NCBI RefSeq assembly: GCF_000497445.1
Contig: NZ_CM002285.1
Location: forward strand, 3,095,069 to 3,102,367
From: Streptomyces roseochromogenus subsp. oscitans DS 12.976
GTDB taxonomy: Bacteria > Actinomycetota > Actinomycetes > Streptomycetales > Streptomycetaceae
Length of the DNA: 7,299 bases
Reading direction: 5' to 3'
Part shown: positions 1-6,589 of the stretch, one piece after another
Numbering within the stretch: the stretch's first letter is position 1
How the letters are laid out: every line of letters starts with the position of its first letter
Made by a program: the position numbers and the translations under genes
Notes under the pieces: generated by a model
The model's input: the letters and a program-made list of their open reading frames with translations, nothing else
Database searches by the model: none
Told to the model about the DNA's origin: nothing

Positions 1-3000
1 CTGCGCGGCCCGGCCGCCGCGGTCGCGAAGAACATGAACGCCTCGCTGGAGCTGCCGACGGCCACGTCGGTCCGCGCGGTCCCGGTGAAGCTGCTGTTCG
101 ACAACCGCATCGTCATCAACAACCACCTCAAGCGCGCCCGCGGCGGGAAGATCTCCTTCACGCACCTGATCGGGTACGCGATGGTGCAGGCCATCAAGGC
201 CATGCCGGCGATGAACTGGTCGTTCGGCGAGAAGGACGGCAAGCCGACCCTCATCAAGCCGGCGCACGTCAACCTCGGCCTGGCCATCGACCTGGTGAAG
301 CCCAACGGCGACCGCCAGCTCGTCGTGGCCGCCATCAAGAAGGCCGAGACGCTGAACTTCTTCGAGTTCTGGCAGGCCTACGAGGACATCGTCCGCCGCG
401 CCCGTGACGGCAAGCTGACGATGGACGACTTCACCGGTGTCACGGTCTCCCTGACCAACCCGGGCGGCCTCGGCACCGTCCACTCGGTCCCGCGTCTGAT
501 GCCCGGCCAGTCGGTCATCATGGGCGTCGGCTCCATGGACTACCCGGCGGAGTTCCAGGGCACCAGCCAGGACACCCTGAACAAGCTCGGCGTCTCGAAG
601 GTCATGACGCTCACGTCGACCTACGACCACCGGGTGATCCAGGGCGCCGCCTCCGGCGAGTTCCTGCGCCAGGTCGCGAACCTGCTCCTGGGCGAGAACG
701 GCTTCTACGACGACATCTTCGAGGCCCTGCGCATCCCCTACGAGCCGGTCCGCTGGCTCAAGGACATCGACGCCAGCCACGACGACGACGTCACCAAGGC
801 CGCCCGCGTCTTCGAGCTGATCCACTCCTACCGGGTCCGCGGCCACGTCATGGCCGACACCGACCCGCTGGAGTACAAGCAGCGCAAGCACCCCGACCTG
901 GACATCACCGAGCACGGGCTCACTCTGTGGGACCTGGAGCGCGAGTTCGCGGTCGGCGGCTTCGCCGGCAAGTCCCTGATGAAGCTGCGCGACATCCTCG
1001 GCGTGCTGCGCGACTCGTACTGCCGCACCATCGGCATCGAGTTCATGCACATCCAGGACCCCAAGCAGCGCAAGTGGATCCAGGACCGCGTGGAGCGCCC
1101 GCACTCCAAGATGGAGCGCGAGGAGCAGCTGCGGATCCTGCGCCGCCTGAACGCGGCGGAAGCCTTCGAGACCTTCCTGCAGACGAAGTACGTCGGCCAG
1201 AAGCGGTTCTCGCTGGAGGGCGGCGAGTCCGTCATCCCGCTGCTGGACGCCGTGATCGACTCCGCGGCCGAGTCCCGCCTGGACGAGGTCGTCATCGGCA
1301 TGGCCCACCGCGGCCGCCTGAACGTTCTTGCGAACATCGTCGGCAAGTCGTACGCGCAGATCTTCCGCGAGTTCGAGGGCAACCTCGACCCGAAGTCGAT
1401 GCACGGCTCCGGCGACGTGAAGTACCACCTGGGCGCCCAGGGCACCTTCACGGGCCTGGACGGCGAGCAGATCACCGTCTCGCTGGCCGCCAACCCGTCC
1501 CACCTGGAGACGGTCGACCCGGTCATCGAGGGCATCGCCCGCGCCAAGCAGGACATCATCAACAAGGGCGGCACGGACTTCACGGTCCTGCCGGTCGCGC
1601 TGCACGGCGACGCGGCCTTCGCGGGCCAGGGCGTGGTGGCCGAGACCCTGAACATGTCGCAGCTGCGCGGCTACCGCACCGGCGGCACGGTCCACATCGT
1701 CATCAACAACCAGGTCGGCTTCACCGCGGCCCCCGAGTCCTCGCGTTCCTCCATGTACGCGACGGACGTGGCCCGCATGATCGAGGCCCCGATCTTCCAC
1801 GTGAACGGCGACGACCCCGAGGCTGTCGTGCGCGTTGCCCGTCTGGCCTTCGAGTTCCGCCAGGCGTTCAACAAGGACGTGGTGATCGACCTCATCTGCT
1901 ACCGCCGCCGCGGTCACAACGAGTCGGACAACCCGGCCTTCACCCAGCCGCTGATGTACGACCTGATCGACAAGAAGCGCTCGGTTCGCAAGCTGTACAC
2001 CGAGTCCCTGATCGGTCGCGGCGACATCACCCTGGAAGAGGCCGAGCAGGCCCTGCAGGACTACCAGGGGCAGCTGGAGAAGGTCTTCACGGAGGTCCGC
2101 GAGGCCGTCACGTCCCCGCAGGGCACCGGCCCGGTGCCGGACCCGCAGGCGGACTTCCCGGTCGCCGCGAGCACCGCGATCTCCTCGGAGGTCGTCAAGC
2201 GCATCGCCGAGTCCCAGGTCAACATCCCGGACACCTTCCACGTGCACCCGCGTCTGCTGCCCCAGCTGCAGCGCCGGGCGACGATGGTCGAGGACGGCAC
2301 GATCGACTGGGGCATGGGCGAAACGCTCGCTGTGGGCTCCCTGCTCCTTGAGGGCACCCCGGTCCGGCTGTCCGGCCAGGACTCCCAGCGCGGCACCTTC
2401 GGCCAGCGCCACGCGGTGCTCATCGACCGCGAGACGGGCGAGGAGTACACCCCGCTGCAGTACCTCGCCGAGGACCAGGCACGCTACAACGTCTACAACT
2501 CCCTGCTGTCCGAGTACGCGGTCATGGGCTTCGAGTACGGCTACTCGCTGGCCCGCCCCGACGCGCTCGTGATGTGGGAGGCGCAGTTCGGTGACTTCGT
2601 CAACGGCGCGCAGACGGTGGTCGACGAGTACATCTCGGCTGCGGAGCAGAAGTGGGGCCAGACGTCCGGCGTCACCCTCCTCCTCCCCCACGGCTACGAG
2701 GGCCAGGGCCCGGACCACTCCTCGGCCCGCGTCGAGCGCTTCCTCCAGCTCTGCGCCCAGAACAACATGACGGTCGCCATGCCGACGCTGCCGTCGAACT
2801 ACTTCCACCTCCTGCGGTGGCAGGTGCACAACCCGCACCACAAGCCGCTGGTGGTCTTCACCCCGAAGTCGATGCTGCGTCTGAAGGCCGCCGCGTCGAA
2901 GACGGAGGAGTTCACCTCGGGTCAGTTCCGTCCCGTCATCGGCGACGCGACGGCGGACCCGGCCGCGGTCCGCAAGGTCGTCTTCGTGGCCGGCAAGCTG

Positions 3001-3351
3001 TACTACGACCTGGAGGCCGAGCGTCAGAAGCGCGGCGCCACGGACACGGCGATCATCCGCATCGAGCGGCTGTACCCGCTGCCGGGTGCCGAGCTCCAGG
3101 CGGAGATCAAGAAGTACCCGAACGCCGAGAAATACCTGTGGGCGCAGGAGGAGCCGGCGAACCAGGGTGCCTGGCCGTTCATCGCGCTCAACCTGATCGA
3201 CCACCTGGACCTGGCGGTCGGCGCGGACGTCCCGCACGGCGAGCGGCTGCGGCGCATCTCGCGTCCGCACAGCTCGTCCCCGGCCGTCGGCTCCGCCAAG
3301 CGGCACCAGGCCGAGCAGGAGCAGCTGGTGCGCGAGGTTTTCGAAGCGTAG
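1..3351 (+). CDS. kgd: Multifunctional 2-oxoglutarate decarboxylase/dehydrogenase E1 with fused E2-like domain, 5'-partial
   Basis: TCA-cycle enzyme that decarboxylates 2-oxoglutarate with thiamine diphosphate and passes the succinyl group on toward CoA; cytoplasmic. The frame is open from base 1 and ends at TAG 3349-3351, giving 1116 visible residues. Actinobacterial Kgd/OdhA proteins are roughly 1230-1280 residues, so about 110-160 N-terminal residues are missing; the ATG at 34 is internal. Visible residues ~1-240 form the E2-type acyltransferase domain, with the catalytic-type His at ~210 in YDHRVIQG. Residues ~380-700 form the thiamine-binding domain, with AHRGRLN (~435), the GD...NNQ cofactor motif (~536-571) and [11 protein letters not shown] (~636). 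Residues ~790-980 form the pyrimidine-binding domain with FEYGYS (Glu ~845). The rest is the C-terminal domain, with EEPANQGAW. There is no lipoyl domain in view. This E2-E1 fusion is characteristic of Actinobacteria, where family members are controlled by FHA proteins of the GarA/OdhI type. No frameshift is seen. The identification is secure. Confidence 0.97.
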   Translation: MRGPAAAVAKNMNASLELPTATSVRAVPVKLLFDNRIVINNHLKRARGGKISFTHLIGYAMVQAIKAMPAMNWSFGEKDGKPTLIKPAHVNLGLAIDLVKPNGDRQLVVAAIKKAETLNFFEFWQAYEDIVRRARDGKLTMDDFTGVTVSLTNPGGLGTVHSVPRLMPGQSVIMGVGSMDYPAEFQGTSQDTLNKLGVSKVMTLTSTYDHRVIQGAASGEFLRQVANLLLGENGFYDDIFEALRIPYEPVRWLKDIDASHDDDVTKAARVFELIHSYRVRGHVMADTDPLEYKQRKHPDLDITEHGLTLWDLEREFAVGGFAGKSLMKLRDILGVLRDSYCRTIGIEFMHIQDPKQRKWIQDRVERPHSKMEREEQLRILRRLNAAEAFETFLQTKYVGQKRFSLEGGESVIPLLDAVIDSAAESRLDEVVIGMAHRGRLNVLANIVGKSYAQIFREFEGNLDPKSMHGSGDVKYHLGAQGTFTGLDGEQITVSLAANPSHLETVDPVIEGIARAKQDIINKGGTDFTVLPVALHGDAAFAGQGVVAETLNMSQLRGYRTGGTVHIVINNQVGFTAAPESSRSSMYATDVARMIEAPIFHVNGDDPEAVVRVARLAFEFRQAFNKDVVIDLICYRRRGHNESDNPAFTQPLMYDLIDKKRSVRKLYTESLIGRGDITLEEAEQALQDYQGQLEKVFTEVREAVTSPQGTGPVPDPQADFPVAASTAISSEVVKRIAESQVNIPDTFHVHPRLLPQLQRRATMVEDGTIDWGMGETLAVGSLLLEGTPVRLSGQDSQRGTFGQRHAVLIDRETGEEYTPLQYLAEDQARYNVYNSLLSEYAVMGFEYGYSLARPDALVMWEAQFGDFVNGAQTVVDEYISAAEQKWGQTSGVTLLLPHGYEGQGPDHSSARVERFLQLCAQNNMTVAMPTLPSNYFHLLRWQVHNPHHKPLVVFTPKSMLRLKAAASKTEEFTSGQFRPVIGDATADPAAVRKVVFVAGKLYYDLEAERQKRGATDTAIIRIERLYPLPGAELQAEIKKYPNAEKYLWAQEEPANQGAWPFIALNLIDHLDLAVGADVPHGERLRRISRPHSSSPAVGSAKRHQAEQEQLVREVFEA

Positions 3352-3361
3352 GTCTCCGGCG

Positions 3362-3398
3362 GGCCCGGTGCTGAGTTCTTGCTCGGTACCGGGCCTTT
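3362..3398 (+). terminator. Intrinsic terminator downstream of kgd
   Basis: A perfect 8-bp GC-rich stem, GGCCCGGT (3362-3369) with ACCGGGCC (3388-3395), starts 10 bases after the kgd stop. The inner bases 3370-3376 and 3381-3387 can continue the stem with some G-U pairs, leaving a TCTT loop at 3377-3380. TTT follows at 3396-3398. The U tract is short, as is common in Streptomyces. On the opposite strand the same stem has no T run after it, so it fits kgd better than the convergent gene. Confidence 0.8.
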
Positions 3399-3401
3399 CG
3401 C

Positions 3402-3420
3402 CTACCCAGAGGGGTGGTTT
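3402..3420 (+). terminator. Possible second, weaker hairpin after kgd
   Basis: CTACCC (3402-3407) pairs with GGGTGG (3412-3417), including one G-U pair, around a four-base AGAG loop, and is followed by TTT at 3418-3420. It lies just after the main terminator and could act as a backup. The stem is only six pairs, so this is a tentative call. Confidence 0.35.
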
Positions 3421-3444
3421 CGGGCATGCGCGAGTGCGGATTCG

Positions 3445-3512
3445 TTGTGGTTGCTCGCGCCCACGCGGCGGAGCCGCATATCGATACAGCCCCGCGCCCC
3501 TGGGGAACTGCC
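3445..3512. repeat. Streptomyces-type dispersed intergenic repeat with short hairpins
   Basis: This stretch resembles a sequence I recall from many Streptomyces intergenic regions (recalled, not searched). It contains a perfect hairpin GCGGC-GGA-GCCGC at 3465-3477. A second inverted repeat has CAG/CCCC at 3487-3493 opposite GGGG/CTG at 3502-3510, with two bulged bases. Read on the minus strand, it begins 14 bases after the fxsT stop codon, so it is the best candidate for the fxsT transcription end, although no clear T run follows either stem. The rest of the 3352-3526 junction holds no gene that I can support. Confidence 0.5.
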
Positions 3513-3526
3513 GTGCCGTCGGTCCG

Positions 3527-6487
3527 TCAGATCGGCTGCGGCTCGAAGTCCCAGTACGGGCGGTGGCGTTCGAGGATGTGGCGGGTGTGGGGGTGGTCGG
3601 CGCCGAGGAGTGAGGTGAGGCGGGCCACCGCGTCCTGGTGGAGTGCCTCGGACTCGTCCCGCCTGCCCAGCTCGGCCAGGTCCAGTGCGAGGCCGGCGCG
3701 CAGGCTGATGGTGAGCACGTGTGCGTCGCCCAGGACGCGTGCGGAGCGGTCGGCGGCCTCCCGGCCCAGTTCGGCCGCCTCGTCGGTCTCTCCTACGGCG
3801 GCCAGCGCGGCGACCTCGTTCTTGGCGCAGCCGATGGCCCACGGGTGGTCCTTGCCGACGGCCCGCCGCATCTGACGAGCGGCCTGCCGGGACAGGTCCA
3901 GCGCCACCCGGTGCTCGCCCAGGTCCCGCATGATGGTCGCCACGTTGTCCCGCGCGCCGATCGCGTACGGGTGGCGTTCGCCGAGCTGGGCCGCGTAGTG
4001 GGTGGCGGTGGCCTCGGCCAGGTCGCGGGCCTCCTCGGTGCGCTCCAGGTCGCGCAGCATCATCGCGTAGTCGCAGGACACCATCAGCGTCTCCGGGTGC
4101 AGCGGCCCGCGCCGGCGGATCAGCTTCTCCCGGACCCCGCGCAGCATGGCGTGCGCGAACTGCAGGTCGCCGACGCGGCGGGCGCACAGGGCGAGGTTGT
4201 GCTCGGCGAGCAGGGTCTGGCTGTGGGTGCGGTCCAGTACCTGGCTGTGCACCCGGCAGTTGTGGCCCTGGATGGCCAGCGCCTCCCGGTAGCTGCCGAG
4301 CAGCCGCAGCATCCAGGCGGTGTGCAGCGCGGAGTTGAGGGTGAGGGCGTCACGGCCGCCGAGAATGTCCAGCCGGGCCTCGAAGACCTTGCGGTGCAGG
4401 GCGAGCGACTCGGCGTAGCGGCCCTGGAGGCCGAGGGCGACGGCGAGGTTGCTGCGGACGGTGAGGGTGCGCGGCACCTGCTCCCCGCCGAGTTCCGCGG
4501 CGGCGGCCGTGGCGGCCTCCTCGAACAGGGCGCGGGCCTCGCCGTACCGGCCGAGCGCCATGAGGGTGCCGCCGAGGCCGTCCTTGGCGCGGATGATCTC
4601 GATGGGCCGTACGTCGTCAGCGCGTTCCAGGCGCCCGAGCGTCTTCTGGCCGACGGTCTTCGCGTCCTCGTACCGGCCGAGGCGGCGCAGCATGTTGGCG
4701 AGCTGGTGGGCGGCGACGAGCACCGAGCGGTCGGTGTCGCCGGAGCTGGCCTCCCAGTGCCTGACGGCGGTACGGCTGAGCCACCAGCCGTCGTGGTACT
4801 CGCCGCGCATCCGCAGGTATTCAATGCAGTTCAGGACGAGTTCCCGGGCGTCGTCGTCGGCCGACTCCAGGGCGCCGGACGGTTCCAGGTGCGGGATGAG
4901 GGCGGCGTACCGGGCCCAGTTGCCGGCCGAGGAGGAGTCGCGCGGGTCGGCGGATACGAGGACCTTGCGGGCGGCCGCCGCATAGCGCTCGGCGTCGGCA
5001 GGTGACTGGATGGAGCGGACGAAGCGGTGGAAGAGGCGGTGCATGCGCAGGGTGCCGACGGTCTGGGTGTCCATCCGCGGGCCGGGTTCGTACTCGATGC
5101 GCATGGAAGTGATCTCCGACAGCCGGCGCAGCGCGGTGTTCCAGCTGCTGGGCTCGGTGATCAACTCGGCCAGTTCGGCGGGCAGATCGCCATGCCGGGC
5201 CGTCTGCAGCAGCCGTACCGGCACCACGTCGTGCGAGAAGCACACGAGCAGGTTGAGGAGCTGCCAGGCGGACTCGGAGCCCTCGCGCAGGGTGTTGACG
5301 AGCTTGGCCCAGGCGACCTCGAAGCTCTCCGGGTACTGGCCGGAGGGCATCACACCGAAGCGGTCCGGGCGGCCGTCGCGAATGTCCCGGATGTAGTCGT
5401 CGACCGGCACGGTCGGGCTGATGTCCAGCCAGGCGGCGGTCTGGTCGAGCAGCAGCGGCATGTCCTCCACGGCCTCGGCGAGGCGCGCGGCCTGGGTGTC
5501 GCTGAGCCGCTCCGTGCGCCGTGAGACGAAGGCGACGCTCTCGGCGCGCTCGAAGACGGGCACGGCGATGTTCTCGGCGTGGGCGCCCCACTCGCTGCGG
5601 TGCGTGGTGATCAGGACGTGCCCGCGCCCCTCGGGCAGCAGGTCGGCCAGCCGCTCCGGGTCCCCGGCGCCGTCCAGGACGAGCAGCCAGGGTCGCTGAG
5701 TGCCGTCCAGTGCCCGCCGTACGGCCGTGATGGTGGCCGCGAGATCACCGGCGTCCCGCAGCTCCAGCGCGGGCGCGAGATCGGCGAACTGCTGGCGGGC
5801 GGTGACGCGTTGGGATGCGCTGACCCACCACACGATGTCGTACTCGCCGGCGAACCGGTGGACGTACTCCAGCGCCAGCTGTGTCTTCCCGAAGCCGCCC
5901 GGGCCGAGCAGCGCCACGGCGGCGCCGTCGGGCCCGGCGGCGGAGAAGGCGCCGTAGACCTTCTCCAGCAGTTCGGTGCGGCCGATGAAACGGCGGTTGC
6001 GGCGCGGGACCTGCCACACGTCCGGCGGGTCGTCGGGGAACCGGGGGCCGCGGCGCAGGTCGATCAGGGTGCCCGGGGCCGGGATGCCCGCGCACTCCAG
6101 CACGCGGCTGCGCGCGATCTCCGGCCTGAGGCCGCGCAGTTCGACGGGGGCCAGGGCGATGACGGCCTCCGGCATGGGCCGGGCGGTGATACTCACGGCG
6201 GCGATCCGGTCCTGGTACGCCGGCAGCACCTGCCGCAGGGCCTCGGCCCAGGCGTCGAACCGCTCGGCGCCGAACCGCTCGTACCAGTCGTCGATCACCA
6301 GCAGCACGCGCCCCGGCGCGCTCAGCAGGTCGGCGAACGCCTCGGCGGACGGCGGCCGCCGCAGCGGATTCCACCTGATCAGCGTGGTGCCCCGTCCCGC
6401 GGCCCGGATCTGGTGGTCGATCCACTTGGCCCAGGACTCGCTCTGTCCGGCGAACACCACCGTGACGTGTCCGAGTTCCGCCGCCAT
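3527..6487 (-). CDS. fxsT: FxSxx-COOH system TPR protein FxsT: TIR-like, NB-ARC NTPase and TPR repeats
   Basis: A predicted cytoplasmic STAND-type switch protein of 986 residues with no signal peptide or membrane segment seen. Residues ~7-135 look TIR-like: a strand HVTVVFAG, then WAKWIDHQI, RWNPLR and VLLVIDDWYERFG with a Glu at 70. Residues ~160-450 are the NB-ARC core. Its Walker A is GPGGFGKT (Lys201), Walker B is WLLVLD (Asp272), a sensor-like LITTHRSEW sits at ~292, and MPLLLDQ resembles the GLPL motif. MHRL at ~482 resembles the MHD motif of the winged-helix region. Residues ~586-970 hold about nine 42-residue TPRs of the kinesin-light-chain type, several with HPxT/HPxA signatures. The ATG at 6487 was chosen because GAGGGG precedes it; a GTG at 6529 in the same frame has no ribosome binding site. 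The gene follows fxsB on the same strand and converges on kgd. Family members accompany FxsA/FxsB; their role is unknown. A general NB-ARC/TPR regulator is the alternative. Confidence 0.88.
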   Translation of the reverse strand: MAAELGHVTVVFAGQSESWAKWIDHQIRAAGRGTTLIRWNPLRRPPSAEAFADLLSAPGRVLLVIDDWYERFGAERFDAWAEALRQVLPAYQDRIAAVSITARPMPEAVIALAPVELRGLRPEIARSRVLECAGIPAPGTLIDLRRGPRFPDDPPDVWQVPRRNRRFIGRTELLEKVYGAFSAAGPDGAAVALLGPGGFGKTQLALEYVHRFAGEYDIVWWVSASQRVTARQQFADLAPALELRDAGDLAATITAVRRALDGTQRPWLLVLDGAGDPERLADLLPEGRGHVLITTHRSEWGAHAENIAVPVFERAESVAFVSRRTERLSDTQAARLAEAVEDMPLLLDQTAAWLDISPTVPVDDYIRDIRDGRPDRFGVMPSGQYPESFEVAWAKLVNTLREGSESAWQLLNLLVCFSHDVVPVRLLQTARHGDLPAELAELITEPSSWNTALRRLSEITSMRIEYEPGPRMDTQTVGTLRMHRLFHRFVRSIQSPADAERYAAAARKVLVSADPRDSSSAGNWARYAALIPHLEPSGALESADDDARELVLNCIEYLRMRGEYHDGWWLSRTAVRHWEASSGDTDRSVLVAAHQLANMLRRLGRYEDAKTVGQKTLGRLERADDVRPIEIIRAKDGLGGTLMALGRYGEARALFEEAATAAAAELGGEQVPRTLTVRSNLAVALGLQGRYAESLALHRKVFEARLDILGGRDALTLNSALHTAWMLRLLGSYREALAIQGHNCRVHSQVLDRTHSQTLLAEHNLALCARRVGDLQFAHAMLRGVREKLIRRRGPLHPETLMVSCDYAMMLRDLERTEEARDLAEATATHYAAQLGERHPYAIGARDNVATIMRDLGEHRVALDLSRQAARQMRRAVGKDHPWAIGCAKNEVAALAAVGETDEAAELGREAADRSARVLGDAHVLTISLRAGLALDLAELGRRDESEALHQDAVARLTSLLGADHPHTRHILERHRPYWDFEPQPI

Positions 6488-6497
6488 CTCGCCGTTT

Positions 6498-6503
6498 CCC
6501 CTC
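6498..6503 (-). promoter_or_regulatory. Ribosome binding site that decides the fxsT start
   Basis: On the minus strand GAGGGG lies 10 bases before the ATG at 6487, a slightly long spacing. The alternative in-frame GTG at 6529 is preceded by an AT-rich stretch without any purine-rich Shine-Dalgarno sequence, so the ATG is preferred. This gives a 102-base spacer between fxsB and fxsT. Confidence 0.65.
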
Positions 6504-6508
6504 GACTG

Positions 6509-6534
6509 AACCTGGTCACGTGAGTGCACAGGTT
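6509..6534. promoter_or_regulatory. Imperfect inverted repeat in the fxsB-fxsT spacer, possible operator or RNA hairpin
   Basis: The 11-base arms AACCTGGTCAC (6509-6519) and GTGCACAGGTT (6524-6534) match at 9 of 11 positions around a four-base GTGA spacer. The repeat lies directly upstream of the fxsT ribosome binding site, in the lower-GC part of the spacer. It could be a regulator binding site, or in the mRNA a hairpin affecting fxsT translation or a processing point between the two genes. I found no convincing -35/-10 promoter here. The pairing is visible in the sequence; the function is inferred. Confidence 0.4.
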
Positions 6535-6589
6535 ATTCAATTGTGCGTCAGATCGGCTTCAGAGGTGTTGGGTTGAGCAAAGGTTCCGG

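Noticed and set aside
828..1655. 275-residue antisense open frame inside kgd
   Set aside because: Shadow of the kgd reading frame caused by GC-rich third positions; the composition is Arg/Ser/Pro-rich with no recognisable motif, and kgd is unambiguous.
927..2351. 474-residue open frame on the same strand as kgd
   Set aside because: Frame-shifted copy of kgd, extremely Arg/Gly/Pro-rich, with no domain signature.
3368..3618. Small plus-strand frames of 79-81 residues in the convergent junction
   Set aside because: They begin inside the kgd terminator, run through the repeat and overlap fxsT; no ribosome binding site or motif seen.
3402..4187. 261-residue minus-strand frame at the fxsT 3' end running into the intergenic repeat
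   Set aside because: Low-complexity Arg/Gly/Pro-rich shadow of the TPR region.
3638..5005. 455-residue open frame opposite fxsT
   Set aside because: Antisense shadow of the TPR repeats; its repetitive Val/Gly/Ala text mirrors the repeat codons and no family is recognisable.
5579..6523. 314-residue open frame opposite the fxsT N-terminus
   Set aside because: Antisense shadow; the minus-strand frame carries Walker A, Walker B and TIR-like motifs.
6488..6529. GTG start for fxsT at 6529, adding 14 residues
   Set aside because: No Shine-Dalgarno sequence precedes it and it lies within the inverted repeat; the ATG at 6487 has GAGGGG upstream.
6488..6589. Possible fxsA precursor gene in the spacer between fxsB and fxsT
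   Set aside because: The 102-base spacer is too short for the usual precursor and no open frame there ends in F-x-S-x-x; the precursor is expected upstream of fxsB, outside the window.
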